A stretch of DNA of 64,000 bases from Alphaproteobacteria bacterium (GTDB lineage: Bacteria > Pseudomonadota > Alphaproteobacteria > Sphingomonadales > Sphingomonadaceae): NCBI GenBank assembly GCA_018823325.1, contig JAHJIJ010000015.1, positions 124,001-188,000 of the forward strand, written 5' to 3'. The notes beneath the pieces were generated by a model, which was not told where the DNA came from, searched no databases, and worked only from the letters and a program-made list of their open reading frames with translations. Of the stretch, positions 47,730 through 57,558 are shown piece by piece (position 1 is the stretch's first letter; each line of letters opens with the position of its first letter). A program made the translations under genes and the position numbers.

Positions 47730-48045
47730 GCGAGACAACAACGGACGTTTTCCAAAAGGCACCTCGGGCAATCGTAAGGGTCGGCCCAGAACCTCTCATC
47801 GTCGCATCGAAACGCCGGAGGATTTTGACGAGATGATCATCGACGTCATGAATATGCCGACGGCCGTTCGCACGCCAAAGGGGGAAGAGACTGTGCCCCT
47901 GGCCACAGCGACAATGCTCCGCCTGGCGACCGGGAAGGCGGAGAACAGGCTGGCAGCATCCTACGCACTATCGCTGACGCGCAGCGCGCTCTTCCAATCC
48001 ATGGAGCGTGCCCGGCAGCGACGATCTAACGGCGAAGACCTATGA
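47722..48045 (+). CDS. DUF5681 phage-associated protein
   Basis: A 107-residue protein. The N-terminus RDNNGRFPKGTSGNRKGRP (about 4-22) is the DUF5681 signature, a short basic motif found in proteins next to phage terminase or methyltransferase genes. The rest is helical. ATG 47722 is chosen because AGGAGG lies six bases before it; a longer frame exists. Overlaps on both sides (8 bases with the methyltransferase, 4 with the next gene) show one operon. Confidence 0.75.
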   Translation: MTERDNNGRFPKGTSGNRKGRPRTSHRRIETPEDFDEMIIDVMNMPTAVRTPKGEETVPLATATMLRLATGKAENRLAASYALSLTRSALFQSMERARQRRSNGEDL

Positions 48046-48308
48046 TGGATCAGCCAGGGTCGGACGCGGGTGGCGCAGCGTCCTCTTTGATCGATAGCTG
48101 GCGTGACATCCTGGATCTCGCCAACAGCAGGGTCAGGATCACGTGTCCTGATGGCAAGCGCAGAACCGTCTCTCGGATCGAGGCGCGGCTGGTCGAACTG
48201 ACGTCGCCCAACTGCAAGCGGCGCCTCATGTGTCAGGATTTCATCTTACTGGTTCGCCAGGCCCTGGAAATGACGCAGGACATACAGGAGGGACCGGAGT
48301 CATCATGA
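48042..48308 (+). CDS. small conserved-context protein of unknown function
   Basis: An 88-residue acidic-basic mixed protein starting at ATG 48042, which overlaps the DUF5681 stop. It reads SSLIDSWRDILDLANSRVRI, then LMCQDFILLVRQALEMTQDIQ. No domain recognised. The tight coupling and the terminator just downstream support it as the last gene of the phage-like module. Confidence 0.65.
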   Translation: MMDQPGSDAGGAASSLIDSWRDILDLANSRVRITCPDGKRRTVSRIEARLVELTSPNCKRRLMCQDFILLVRQALEMTQDIQEGPESS

Positions 48309-48360
48309 AGGCGCCGTGGAACGGGCCATTGGGTCGGGTTACGGGACCAAGCCGACAAAA

Positions 48361-48400
48361 GCGGGATCAGGTGGAAACTGCCTGATCCTGCATTTGTTTT
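48361..48400 (+). terminator. intrinsic terminator of the methyltransferase operon
   Basis: GGATCAGG (48364-48371) and CCTGATCC (48381-48388) form a perfect 8-base stem with a 9-base loop, followed by TGCATTTGTTTT. It lies 55 bases after the last gene of the module. Confidence 0.65.
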
Positions 48401-48973
48401 GAGCAGATCTGGCCCATTTATACGCCTGTTTTACCTGTTATTGGATCCATCTAAAACATGGGCCATGAGGAGCAATAGGCATCATAATTCAATCATTTAT
48501 CTGGTTGACTAGGCGAGTTTTGGGACCTCGTCGGCCTCCACTTTTTTTTGCAGGGCTGGCGCCGCGGAGACTGGTTCGCTCCCGACTGCGCCCCGCACCA
48601 TTCCCGCTCAAAGATGGGCACCAAACCATCTGGCCGGCTGTCGCCCTGTACGAGTGCACACTCCAGGGCGGATTTCCTCTCCGAAGATGCAGATTTCTTC
48701 CGCCGTGCGTCGTCAAAACGAAAGCGCGGATCGACCGCGCTGAGCGCTTGCGGATCTTTAGCACGAATGCTTCGATAGTCTGAGGGAGGGGTATGCGCTG
48801 ACGTGCCAAAATCCGCATCCCGGACGCGAGGCAGCACTCGGCTCTCCAACCGCTCTCAATCGCGCCGACATAAAAGGCGCATGCTTCCCGTATCGCCTAG
48901 ATGCCAATACCGATGCCGTTCGGAACGATGTCGCGGAGCCAGAGCAGCGACATACATCGCTTTCGGCCTCGCT
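48401..48973. other. 570-base gap between phage-like module and glycoside locus
   Basis: No gene supported. Overlapping open frames exist on both strands (for example 48493-48849, minus), but they are Arg/Ser/Pro-rich in all readings, lack ribosome-binding sites and have no domain. It may be decayed prophage DNA. Confidence 0.4.
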
Positions 48974-50674
48974 TTACAGCCTGCCGGCCTGAAGTTCCCG
49001 CACGGCATAGTCACACGCCCGAGCGGTCAGCGCCATATAGGTGAGTGACGGATTTTGGCAGGCCGACGAACTCATCTGTGCGCCGTCCGTGACAAAGAGG
49101 TTGGGCACGTCATGCGCCTGGCTCCAGCGGTTCAGCACAGACGAGCCCGGATCGTGCCCCATCCGGGCACCGCCCATTTCATGGATCGATGTACCGCCAT
49201 TGTTCGGCTGATCGAAGCCCATGATGACCTGCGCCCCTCCGGCGGCCATCATTGCGCCTGCCTCCCGCTTGGCATCGGCAAGAGCCGCCAGCTCTTCCTT
49301 CCCATGGGCGAAATGGATCTCGAGCTGGGGAATGCCATGGCGGTCCGTCTGTTTGCTGAGAACGAGGCGATTGTGCGCGCGGGGGAGGGACTCGGCGAAA
49401 GCCACGAGTACCATCGTCCAGGGTCCGACCTTTTGCAGCTCGTCCTTGAACCCCTGACCGATGCCGGCCATGCGCTTGCCGCGGGTCCACGTCCCCTGAA
49501 GAGCGCCCCCCTGAAAGGAATAGCCTCGGGTAAATCCGTCCCCGTCAAGCTGGTCGAGATTGCGAAAGCGAGGAACGACGATGCCGGTCGGACGATTTCC
49601 GTATGTCGTGCGGTCCTCGAACCCCGGCACCATGGCGAGTGCGGAAATCGTGTTCGCATGGTCCATGATGTGCGTGCCAAGGACACCGCTGGCATTGGCA
49701 AGACCATTGGGCATCGCTTCGCTGGCGGAATTCAGCATCAGCTGAACCGAATTGAACGCGCCGGCATTGAGAAACACGATCCGCGATGACGCCGAGCTGC
49801 GCTCGCCCGTGTTGCGATCCACCCAGCGGACACCTGTGACCCGGCGCCGCGTCGCGTCATAGTCGACCCGCTCGACGATGGCGTCGGTCACGACCGTTAA
49901 GCGCCCCGTCTTCATCGCGGCGGGCAAGGTCGAGGACTGCGTTGAAAAATAGGCACCGTAGGAGCATCCGCGCGCGCAGATATTGCGGTTCTGGCAGGCG
50001 CCGCGCCCCTCCCCCTCCTTCGCCTGCGTCAGGTTCGCAGTGCGACCGATGGTGATCAGCCGATCAGGATATTGCGCGAGAATGCGCTCGCGGAGCGCCT
50101 GTTCCACCACGTTGAGGGCCATGGCCGGCTGAAAGCGACCATCGGGCAATTGAGCAAGGCCCTCGGCCGCACCTGACACGCCGATGAACTCTTCGACCTT
50201 GTCGTACCATGGCGCCAGATCAGCATAGCGGATCGGCCAGTCCGTACCGTGCCCGTCCCGTTTATTGCCTTCGAAGTCGTAGTCCGACCAGCGGTAGCAT
50301 TGCCGGCCCCATGTCAGCGAGCGCCCGCCAAGCTGGTAGCTGCGAAACCAGTCGAACGCCGTTCCCTGCCCCGTCTGATAGGGGTTTTCCCGGTCATTCA
50401 CGAAATGGCCCTGGGTGAACTCGTTGAAGTGGCGGTTCAGCATCTGGACGGGGTAATCCCGCGCATACTGCTCGGCATCCCCAACGCCGCGGAACGGCAG
50501 CTCCCAAGGGGCTTTCTGCTCGGTCGCATAGTCGACCTGATGGTCGATATTGCGTCCCCGCTCGATCATGAGAACCTTGAGGCCAGCCTCCGTCAGCTCC
50601 TTGGCGGCCCATCCTCCCGTGATGCCGGAGCCCACAACGATGGCGTCAAATTGGGTGCTTGCTTCAGCCATCAA
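48974..50674 (-). CDS. GMC family oxidoreductase (probable glycoside 3-dehydrogenase, large subunit)
   Basis: FAD enzyme of 566 residues. The dinucleotide-binding start is IVVGSGITGGWAAKELTEAGLKVLMIERG (about 11-39). A cysteine-rich stretch GACQNRNICARGCSYGAY near 235-252 and the C-terminal GTSIHEMGGARMGHDPGSSVLN (about 478-499) match gluconate/glucoside dehydrogenase large subunits. It overlaps the small-subunit gene by four bases. Such pairs oxidise C3 of the sugar in glycosides and pass electrons to a cytochrome, which is not encoded here. Confidence 0.85.
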   Translation of the reverse strand: MMAEASTQFDAIVVGSGITGGWAAKELTEAGLKVLMIERGRNIDHQVDYATEQKAPWELPFRGVGDAEQYARDYPVQMLNRHFNEFTQGHFVNDRENPYQTGQGTAFDWFRSYQLGGRSLTWGRQCYRWSDYDFEGNKRDGHGTDWPIRYADLAPWYDKVEEFIGVSGAAEGLAQLPDGRFQPAMALNVVEQALRERILAQYPDRLITIGRTANLTQAKEGEGRGACQNRNICARGCSYGAYFSTQSSTLPAAMKTGRLTVVTDAIVERVDYDATRRRVTGVRWVDRNTGERSSASSRIVFLNAGAFNSVQLMLNSASEAMPNGLANASGVLGTHIMDHANTISALAMVPGFEDRTTYGNRPTGIVVPRFRNLDQLDGDGFTRGYSFQGGALQGTWTRGKRMAGIGQGFKDELQKVGPWTMVLVAFAESLPRAHNRLVLSKQTDRHGIPQLEIHFAHGKEELAALADAKREAGAMMAAGGAQVIMGFDQPNNGGTSIHEMGGARMGHDPGSSVLNRWSQAHDVPNLFVTDGAQMSSSACQNPSLTYMALTARACDYAVRELQAGRL

Positions 50675-51300
50675 CCAAACTCCACGGCTGTCCAGTCGCT
50701 CGACCAGGCGCGATCACTCGGTCGGAGCGGAAGATCGGGATCGAACCTGCCGGGCACGAGTTCATAGCGCAGTTCCTGCGACGCGCCCGTCTGCGAGGTA
50801 TAATAACCGGTCAGGACGAGGCCCTTGATGGCCACCCAGGGCGACCACGGAGCCCCCGGCGCCATGGCCGCCGCATCGATTTTTGCGAGGATATCTTCAC
50901 GCTCAGCCGGCGTTCGTCTGAAAAAATCTCCGTTCGCCGCCTGATCGAGCGTTCTCTCGAGCCACGGCAGGTAGCGCAAGGATCCGTCGCGACGCATGAA
51001 GCTGCTTAGCGCCGGTGTAATTGCGCCGCTCGCCACAGGTGCTTTCGTGCCGGATAGGCCATGCGCGAGAGCGAGAATGACGAAATCACCGGTGCCGACG
51101 TCCCGCGCGCCGGGCGTATCGGTGCGCGGGATGACGAGCTCGGCCACGTCCGCCATCATGCCCCTCACGCGTTCGCTGGGTTCATCATCCTCATCCAGCT
51201 TGCTCAGGCGCACCGTCGCAACGGGAACGCCGATGCACAATGCCAGCAGAGTCGCTGCACCGAGAAAATCCCGCCGATCCCAGGGTGCGCCTTCACTCAT
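50671..51300 (-). CDS. gluconate 2-dehydrogenase subunit 3 family protein
   Basis: A 209-residue small subunit. The twin-arginine motif DRRDFLG (about 8-14) and a hydrophobic stretch (about 15-31) form a Tat signal, so the folded partner is probably exported with it. The rest (MADVAELVIPRTDTPGARDVGTGDFV near 50-75) is the family pattern. These proteins are chaperone-like partners of GMC dehydrogenases. Its start overlaps the stop of the upstream isomerase-like gene. Confidence 0.87.
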   Translation of the reverse strand: MSEGAPWDRRDFLGAATLLALCIGVPVATVRLSKLDEDDEPSERVRGMMADVAELVIPRTDTPGARDVGTGDFVILALAHGLSGTKAPVASGAITPALSSFMRRDGSLRYLPWLERTLDQAANGDFFRRTPAEREDILAKIDAAAMAPGAPWSPWVAIKGLVLTGYYTSQTGASQELRYELVPGRFDPDLPLRPSDRAWSSDWTAVEFG

Positions 51301-52355
51301 GCCCCGACGCCCATGATCTGACGATTGAGCGCACGATCCGCGCCGCCAGCGGCGAAATCATCGAAGGCGTGGTCCGTCACGCGGATGATGTGGCGGGCAA
51401 TGAACGGTGCGCCTTCTGCAGCGCCCTGCTCGGGATGCTTGAGCGCGCATTCCCACTCAAGCACGGCCCAGCCGGCAAAATCATATTGCGCGAGCTTGGA
51501 GAAGATGCCCGGAAAATCGACCTGCCCGTCACCCAGCGACCGGAAACGGCCGGGCCGATCGACCCACGACTGATAGCCGCCATAGACGCCCATCCGGCCA
51601 TTGGGCCGGAACTCGGCATCCTTGATGTGCACGCATTTGATGCGCTCATGATAGATGTCGAGAAACGCCAGATAGTCGAGCTGCTGCAGCACGAGGTGCG
51701 ACGGATCGTAGAGAATGTTGGCGCGAGGATGATTGCCGACGCGATCGAGGAACATCTCGAACGTCACCCCGTCGTGCAGGTCCTCGCCGGGATGGATCTC
51801 GAAACCGATGTCCACGCCCTGCTCATCGAAATGGTCGAGGATCGGCGTCCAGCGCCGGGCCAGTTCATCGAATGCGTCTTCGACCAGCCCTGCGGGGCGC
51901 TGGGGCCAGGGGTAAAAATAGGGCCAGGCGAGCGCGCCAGAGAAGCTGGCGTGTGCGTTCAGGCCAAGGCGGCGGCTGGCGATGGCCGCCTTCTTCACCT
52001 GGTCCACGGCCCACGCCTGCCTCGCCACCGGATTGCCGCGCACCGCAGGGGCCGCGAACCCGTCGAACTGGGCGTCATAGGCCGGATGGACCGCGACAAG
52101 CTGCCCCTGAAGATGCGTTGAAAGCTCGGTGATGACCAAGCCTTTCTCCGCCAGCATCCCGCTGATCTCGTCACAATAGTCCTGGCTGGAGGCGGCACGA
52201 TCCAGATCAAACAGGCGCGCATCCCAGCTGGGAATCTGCACACCCTTGTAGCCGAGCGCCGCGACCCAGTCGGCAATTGCCTCCAGACTGTTGAACGGAG
52301 CAGCATCGCCAGCGAACTGGGCGAGGAATATCGCCGGCCCCTTGATTGTCTTCAT
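51297..52355 (-). CDS. sugar phosphate isomerase/epimerase-fold protein
   Basis: Xylose isomerase-like TIM barrel of 352 residues. Four metal ligands can be placed: Glu in FEIHPGED near 186, Asp in LYDPSHL near 218, His in CVHIKDAEF near 243 and Glu in VLEWECALKH near 303. In glycoside 3-dehydrogenase clusters such proteins act on 3-keto-glycosides or their keto-sugars by epimerisation or beta-elimination. It starts 19 bases after the Gfo/Idh gene and overlaps the small-subunit gene by four. Confidence 0.83.
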   Translation of the reverse strand: MKTIKGPAIFLAQFAGDAAPFNSLEAIADWVAALGYKGVQIPSWDARLFDLDRAASSQDYCDEISGMLAEKGLVITELSTHLQGQLVAVHPAYDAQFDGFAAPAVRGNPVARQAWAVDQVKKAAIASRRLGLNAHASFSGALAWPYFYPWPQRPAGLVEDAFDELARRWTPILDHFDEQGVDIGFEIHPGEDLHDGVTFEMFLDRVGNHPRANILYDPSHLVLQQLDYLAFLDIYHERIKCVHIKDAEFRPNGRMGVYGGYQSWVDRPGRFRSLGDGQVDFPGIFSKLAQYDFAGWAVLEWECALKHPEQGAAEGAPFIARHIIRVTDHAFDDFAAGGADRALNRQIMGVGA

Positions 52356-52374
52356 GCTGTGCTCACTCCCTCAG

Positions 52375-53481
52375 TCACACCGTCAGCGCGACCCAGCCTG
52401 CTTGTGAAGCGCTGGCTCGAACGGCGGTGTCGATGAATGTCATGCCGCGCAGGCCGTCGGTTGCGCCAGGCAGCAGCGAGCCGGGTTCGCCACGCAGCAC
52501 TTTTGCGAAATCCCGGTAAAGGTTGGCAAATGCCTCGAGATAGCCTTCCGGATGGCCGCCGGGCGTGCGGACGCTGGCGCGCGTTTGGGGCGTGCCGGCT
52601 CGCAAGACCTCGGTGCGACCGTCGAGATGCTTGAGCAGCATGGTATTCGGTTCCTCCTGCTGCCAGGAAAGGCCGGCCTTGTCTCCATACACCCGGATGC
52701 GCACGCCGTTGAGTTCACCAACCTCGATCTGGCTGGCGAGGAGGACGCCCCGCGCCCCGTTCTCGAAACGCAGCAAGATGCTGCAGTCGTCATCGAGGAC
52801 CCGACCCGGCACGACAGCGGCAAGGTCCGGCAGGATCTGCGCCACGCGAAGGCCGGTGACAAATTCGGCCAGATGGAATGCGTGAACACCGATGTCCCCG
52901 ATGCATCCACCCATTCCGGCGCGGGCGGGGTCAACCCGCCACTCGGCCTGCTTGCCCTCCGCCGGCTGGGAGAGCCAGCCCTGCGAATATTCCACCACGA
53001 CCTTGCGAATGGTGCCCAGTTCACCGGCGGCAATCCGCGCCCTCGCCTCACGGGCCATCGGATAGCCCGAGTAGGTATAGGTGAGGCCGTAGGGCAGTGC
53101 GGCCTGCTGCAGCAGGGCCGCCAGCTCCCGCGCTTCGTCCAGAGTGGCGGTCATCGGCTTGTCGCTGATCACCGGAAAGCCGGCCTCCAGCGCCGCACGG
53201 GCGGCAGGCAGGTGATGATGATTGGGGCTGACGACGGCAATAAAATCCACCCCGTCCGGCCGCGCCTTTTCCGCTGCCAGCATGGCCGCCACGTCAGGAT
53301 AGGCGCGGGCCGGATCGATCCGGTAAAAGTCACCCGCGGCTGATGAGCGGGCAGCATCGGACGAGAAAGCGCCTGCAACCAGCTCGATCTCGCGATCCAG
53401 CTCCGCTGCGATGCGGTGAACAGGGCCGATGAAGGCGCCTGGCCCACCGCCGATCATGCCCATCCGCAAACGCATGCTCAT
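52375..53481 (-). CDS. Gfo/Idh/MocA family oxidoreductase
   Basis: NAD(P)-dependent sugar dehydrogenase of 368 residues. The Rossmann start is [19 protein letters not shown] (about 5-23), followed by [28 protein letters not shown] (about 84-111) with the family Lys-Pro motif, and [20 protein letters not shown] near 180, where Asp and His take part in catalysis. It probably reduces a keto-sugar released by the pathway. The start is ATG 53481, with GGAGAGG upstream; the longer frame reads into spacer and the TonB gene. Confidence 0.86.
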   Translation of the reverse strand: MSMRLRMGMIGGGPGAFIGPVHRIAAELDREIELVAGAFSSDAARSSAAGDFYRIDPARAYPDVAAMLAAEKARPDGVDFIAVVSPNHHHLPAARAALEAGFPVISDKPMTATLDEARELAALLQQAALPYGLTYTYSGYPMAREARARIAAGELGTIRKVVVEYSQGWLSQPAEGKQAEWRVDPARAGMGGCIGDIGVHAFHLAEFVTGLRVAQILPDLAAVVPGRVLDDDCSILLRFENGARGVLLASQIEVGELNGVRIRVYGDKAGLSWQQEEPNTMLLKHLDGRTEVLRAGTPQTRASVRTPGGHPEGYLEAFANLYRDFAKVLRGEPGSLLPGATDGLRGMTFIDTAVRASASQAGWVALTV

Positions 53482-53560
53482 CTTGCCTCTCCAGCGTGGG
53501 GCCAGGCCCGACGTGACATGCCCTTGGCAGTCACGGCAAGGCCTGGTCCGTTGCGATCGT

Positions 53561-55912
53561 TCAGAAATCGACGCCCAGACGGATGCCGACCGCACGAACG
53601 GAGTCATAGCTCCAACGCTGGACCAGAGTCAGCGCTCCAGCGTTGATGCCGTCACCGGCTTCCACTTCGATCGACACCGGCCGGATCTCGTTGAAGCAGT
53701 TCTTGCAGAACAACGAGAGATTCCAGCGATCTCCGCGGATGCCGACATTGGCGTCAAACGTATCCCATGCCGGGATGACCGCTCCGGGTGCATATTCGCT
53801 CAGCAATGATGAGCGATGGTAGAAGCTGCCGCCAACGCTGGCTCTCAGGCTGTCGCTGAGGATATGCTCATATTCGGCCGAGACGACGGAGGTGAACTTC
53901 GCCGATTGCGGCACGCGGCGGCCAGAAACGTCAAAAGTGCCGTTCGCTGTGCAGCTTGCCGCGACCTGCCCCGGATAGCATTCCCGGCCCGGATAGCTGT
54001 CATACTTGGCGTCGACCAGCGTTGCGGCGCCGGCAATCGTCAGCCCCGGCAGCGGGCGGGCCTGAACGCTGAAGTCGATGCCCTGGGTCGTTGCCTTTGC
54101 CGCGTTGGACAGGGTGATCGTCTGCAAGGCAGCGTTGAATGCCTGGACCTGAAGATCGTCGAACTTCGTGTGGAACGCGGAAAGGCTGATGTTCACGCGG
54201 CGATCGAACAAGGATTGCTTGATGCCGATCTCCCCGCCCTTTGAGATTTCGGGATCCACCGCCAGATTGGCACCCGGTGCCGGTGAAGCATTGGAGAAGC
54301 CTGGCCCCTTATAGCCATGGCCGTAGAAGCCATAGATCAACGTGGTGGGCGACGCTTCCCAGTCCAGACCAAGCTTCCAGCTGAAATTGGTGTTCTTGGC
54401 GCGACCGTCGAAGCTGTTGTTCGGCACCCCCAGCGTGACGAAATACGGGTTCACATTCTCACGCAGCCGGAGCGCAACGTTGTCGTGCGTGACACGACCG
54501 CCGGCGATCAGCTTGACCTGATCCGTGACGCGGTAGCTGAGCTGGCCGAACGCTGCATAGCTCTCGCTGGTGTTCCGCGCGGTGTAATCCTGCCCGAGGA
54601 AATAGAGGTTGCTGACGCCGCAAGCAGGCGGCGGCCCCGCCGTGACCGTAGCATTGACGCAGAACGGGAATCCGCTGGTGACGAACGGCGGCAATCCGGA
54701 ACTACCGCCACGCGCGCCTTCAAAATCGTTGGTGGAATTGAAGTAGTACAGACCGAACTGACCACTCAGGACATTCCCTGCCGGCAGCGCAATCCTCAGC
54801 TCGTTGGAGAATTGATCGTAGTTGCTGCGCATCGCGTTGCGATTGAAATAGTCGACCGGCGTGAAATCGGAATCGAAGGTCTGGTCGAGGCTGTAGGTCT
54901 TCCAGGCCGCTACGTTGCTGATCTCCATGCCGTTATCCAGGCTGACCGCAATTTTTGCCTGCAGCCCGCCCGTTTCGAGATCGCGAAAATATTCGCCATC
55001 GACAACAGAGGTAAGGTTGCGCGGACCGGGGGTTACGCCAGCCCCTGCCAGCAAGGCGGTATATTGGCTGCCGGCTCCCAGGCTGCGATAGGTATAGTCG
55101 AACGTACCGGAAATGCCCTTGAACTTGGCATAGTCTCCAATGACGTAGACGGACACGTTCGATGCCGGCTCAATCAGGTATTTCGCACGAACGGCATATT
55201 CCTGAACGTCACTTTCCGCACGCCCCGGCGTGGTGCGCTGCAGGTTGACGATGGAATCCTGGCTCGAATAGCTCGCGTTCAAACGAAGCGCGCTGTTCTG
55301 GCTCACCGGCACATTGACCGTACCGCGAACGCGGACACCCAGGCCGTCCTTGCCGTCACGGTGACGGCTCGCGGCTTCCGCGTCGAATGACGCGCTCGTG
55401 ACGCCGATTTTCGGCGTGGTCGTCGTGATGTTCACAAGACCGGCAGACGCATTCTTGCCGAACAGCAGGCCCTGCGGCCCATTGAGAACCTCGACACGCT
55501 CGATGTCATAGAAACCGATGCTGGCGAAATAGCGGCTGCCCAGGACGACATCGTCGACCATCTGGGTCACGCTGGATTCCACCGTATCGGCATAGGTCGC
55601 CGTGCCAATTCCCCGGATGGAGAACTGATTGTCCTGGCTCGCCTGAAGACTTGGCGCCAGCTTGGTCACGCCGCGCAGATCGGTGGTGCCGCTGCTCGTC
55701 AGCGCGTCGCCACTGATGACCGTCACGCTCACCGGGACTTTCATCACATTTTCGCTGCGGCGCTGCGCGGTGACGATGATCTCGCCCACTTCGCCTTCCG
55801 CTGCATTTTCGGCAGGCTGTTGCTGTGCATAAGCAGCCGGCGAAAGAATGGGCAGAATGCTGGCGACTGCGCAGGATGCCAGGAACTTCGAACTACGATT
55901 TACAAAGGTCAT
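53561..55912 (-). CDS. TonB-dependent outer-membrane receptor
   Basis: A 783-residue receptor. The signal peptide (about 1-29, ending AAYAQ) is followed by EVGEIIVTAQRRSENVMKVPVSVTVIS, a plug domain (about 55-165) with VERVEVLNGPQGLLFGKNASAGLVNITTTTP, and a beta barrel whose C-terminus ends RLGVDF. ATG 55912 is chosen because GGGGAGG precedes it. Its place in the locus suggests uptake of the glycoside. It lies 39 bases downstream of the MFS stop on the same strand. Confidence 0.9.
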   Translation of the reverse strand: MTFVNRSSKFLASCAVASILPILSPAAYAQQQPAENAAEGEVGEIIVTAQRRSENVMKVPVSVTVISGDALTSSGTTDLRGVTKLAPSLQASQDNQFSIRGIGTATYADTVESSVTQMVDDVVLGSRYFASIGFYDIERVEVLNGPQGLLFGKNASAGLVNITTTTPKIGVTSASFDAEAASRHRDGKDGLGVRVRGTVNVPVSQNSALRLNASYSSQDSIVNLQRTTPGRAESDVQEYAVRAKYLIEPASNVSVYVIGDYAKFKGISGTFDYTYRSLGAGSQYTALLAGAGVTPGPRNLTSVVDGEYFRDLETGGLQAKIAVSLDNGMEISNVAAWKTYSLDQTFDSDFTPVDYFNRNAMRSNYDQFSNELRIALPAGNVLSGQFGLYYFNSTNDFEGARGGSSGLPPFVTSGFPFCVNATVTAGPPPACGVSNLYFLGQDYTARNTSESYAAFGQLSYRVTDQVKLIAGGRVTHDNVALRLRENVNPYFVTLGVPNNSFDGRAKNTNFSWKLGLDWEASPTTLIYGFYGHGYKGPGFSNASPAPGANLAVDPEISKGGEIGIKQSLFDRRVNISLSAFHTKFDDLQVQAFNAALQTITLSNAAKATTQGIDFSVQARPLPGLTIAGAATLVDAKYDSYPGRECYPGQVAASCTANGTFDVSGRRVPQSAKFTSVVSAEYEHILSDSLRASVGGSFYHRSSLLSEYAPGAVIPAWDTFDANVGIRGDRWNLSLFCKNCFNEIRPVSIEVEAGDGINAGALTLVQRWSYDSVRAVGIRLGVDF

Positions 55913-55951
55913 TATTACCTCCCCTTCCAGTTTATTTGGTTCACTTGCCAA

Positions 55952-57157
55952 TTATTTGATCCACCGGGTCATCAGCCGCGCCGAAAGACCGCCGGCTATT
56001 GAGATGATCCCGAGGATGATGAATGCGTCGCGGATCGAGCCGGACAGCATTTGCGTTCCCGTCACCAGCAGCGGGCTGACGAACTGCCCCAGGAAGAAAC
56101 AGCCGCTCCATATGCCCATGCCCCGGCCGCGATGTTCAGGCGGCAGATGCGAGACGGTCCAGAGCACCAGTGCCGGGATGAGGATGCCTGCGCCAAGCTG
56201 CTGGACAAAAGCAAAGCCGGTCATCATCGTCGGGTCATTGCTCAACCCGATGCCGACCAGGCCGACCCCCAGCAGGCTCAGGAATATCAGCAGCTGCAAA
56301 TCCGAAGAGAAGCGGCGCGAGACCCACTGAAACAGCAGGGCGCCCAGCACGACGCCGATGCTCGCGATTGAAATATATGTCCCGATATCGCCAGCTGACG
56401 CGACGCCGACCTCGCCGAATGCGCGCCCGACCTGGACGATGTAGACATAGTATAGTGCGGCCGCGAACAGCGTGAACGAACAGCAGATCGTGACTTGCCG
56501 CCATGGGAACGTCGATTGCGGCGCCTCCTGAGAGACGACTTCCGCTTTCACGTCCGGCTCGAACAGGAAGAGCAGCATCAGGAGCGAAATCGGAAACGCC
56601 ACCGCATAGATGACGAACGGCAGCTGCCACGACTGAGCGGCGAGGAAGCCGGAGAGAAACACGGTTCCCGTTCCGAAAATCGGACCGATAACGCCTTGGA
56701 ATGTCAGCCAGCCGCGACGCTCATCGTGCGAAAAATAGTCGCCGATCAGCGTATTCGTGACGGTCAGAATCGCCGCTTCGCAAATGCCCAATGCGAGGCG
56801 GGAGGCAATGAGCGCCTCTATGCTGTCGACGAAAAACGGGATTGTGCCCACGAACCCGTAGATCACGGTCGCGCCAAGCAGAAGTTTGCGCCGCCCGTGA
56901 CGGTCGGCGAACCATCCCATCAGGGGCGAGAACAGCGCGATCATCAGACCCGGCGCAGTTACTGCCAGCGGAACGAGCGTCGTCGCGCCCGGAACATCCG
57001 CAAATGCCTCGATGATGCTCGGGACAGCCGGTGCCAGGCCGACAATCGCGAGGATCGGGAGGAATGCCGCGAACATCACCGTGACACCTTGGGCAATGCC
57101 TGCCCGGCGCCTTGCGGGGTTGCCCTCGGCGGGGCCTGCTGCCGCGCCCGCAGCCAT
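55952..57157 (-). CDS. MFS transporter
   Basis: A 401-residue, 12-segment major facilitator. GWFADRHGRRKLLLGATVIYG after TM2 (about 80-100) is the family loop; the N-terminus is Ala/Gly-rich without a clear signal. Its start shares one base with the stop of the DUF6379 gene, so the two are tightly coupled. It probably carries the glycoside or aglycone across the inner membrane after the TonB receptor. Confidence 0.84.
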   Translation of the reverse strand: MAAGAAAGPAEGNPARRRAGIAQGVTVMFAAFLPILAIVGLAPAVPSIIEAFADVPGATTLVPLAVTAPGLMIALFSPLMGWFADRHGRRKLLLGATVIYGFVGTIPFFVDSIEALIASRLALGICEAAILTVTNTLIGDYFSHDERRGWLTFQGVIGPIFGTGTVFLSGFLAAQSWQLPFVIYAVAFPISLLMLLFLFEPDVKAEVVSQEAPQSTFPWRQVTICCSFTLFAAALYYVYIVQVGRAFGEVGVASAGDIGTYISIASIGVVLGALLFQWVSRRFSSDLQLLIFLSLLGVGLVGIGLSNDPTMMTGFAFVQQLGAGILIPALVLWTVSHLPPEHRGRGMGIWSGCFFLGQFVSPLLVTGTQMLSGSIRDAFIILGIISIAGGLSARLMTRWIK

Positions 57158-57558
57158 CAGAAGATGATCGTCGCGTGGCGGCTGTCCTGCACCGGGATGG
57201 GGCGGAACCGCGGCGGGAAATAGGGGTGACGGTAGCGAAGCACCGTCTCGACGAGGTGCACGCCGGGCTCGAGCCCGCCGGGCTTCTCGACCAGAATATC
57301 GATCGCCGTGCCGACCGGCCAGCGCAGTTCGGTCAGTCCGTCGAGTTCAGCATAGGCATATTCGCGGCCTGCAATGAGGTAGCGGTTCTGCTCAGCCGGG
57401 AAACGCTCGCCGTCGACCACGACGTCGATGCCTTCCATCAGCGAGACGCGAGTGCCCCGATAATTGGGCTGCCGGAAGCGCACTCGAAAACCCGTCCTCG
57501 CACCTTCCGGGCCGAGGTTCGCAAATCCGCTGCTCTGTACGTGGCTTCGCTCAAGCAT
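57157..57558 (-). CDS. DUF6379 protein, C-glycoside deglycosidase beta-subunit family
   Basis: A 133-residue beta-rich protein. FRVRFRQPNYRGTRVSLMEGIDVVVDGERFP (about 24-54), LRWPVGTAIDILVEKPGGLEPGVHLVETVLRYR (about 77-109) and YFPPRF match the small beta subunit of bacterial C-glycoside deglycosidases (CarC/DgpC type). In those enzymes it pairs with a TIM-barrel alpha subunit and breaks the C-C bond of 3-keto C-glycosides. The start was placed at ATG 57558, overlapping the TIM-barrel stop by eight bases, so a 1:1 pair is likely. Confidence 0.78.
   Translation of the reverse strand: MLERSHVQSSGFANLGPEGARTGFRVRFRQPNYRGTRVSLMEGIDVVVDGERFPAEQNRYLIAGREYAYAELDGLTELRWPVGTAIDILVEKPGGLEPGVHLVETVLRYRHPYFPPRFRPIPVQDSRHATIIF

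Noticed and set aside
48489..48849. Two overlapping minus-strand frames and plus-strand frames in the gap after the terminator
   Set aside because: All readings are rich in Arg, Ser and Pro, none has a domain or ribosome-binding site, and the frames shadow each other.
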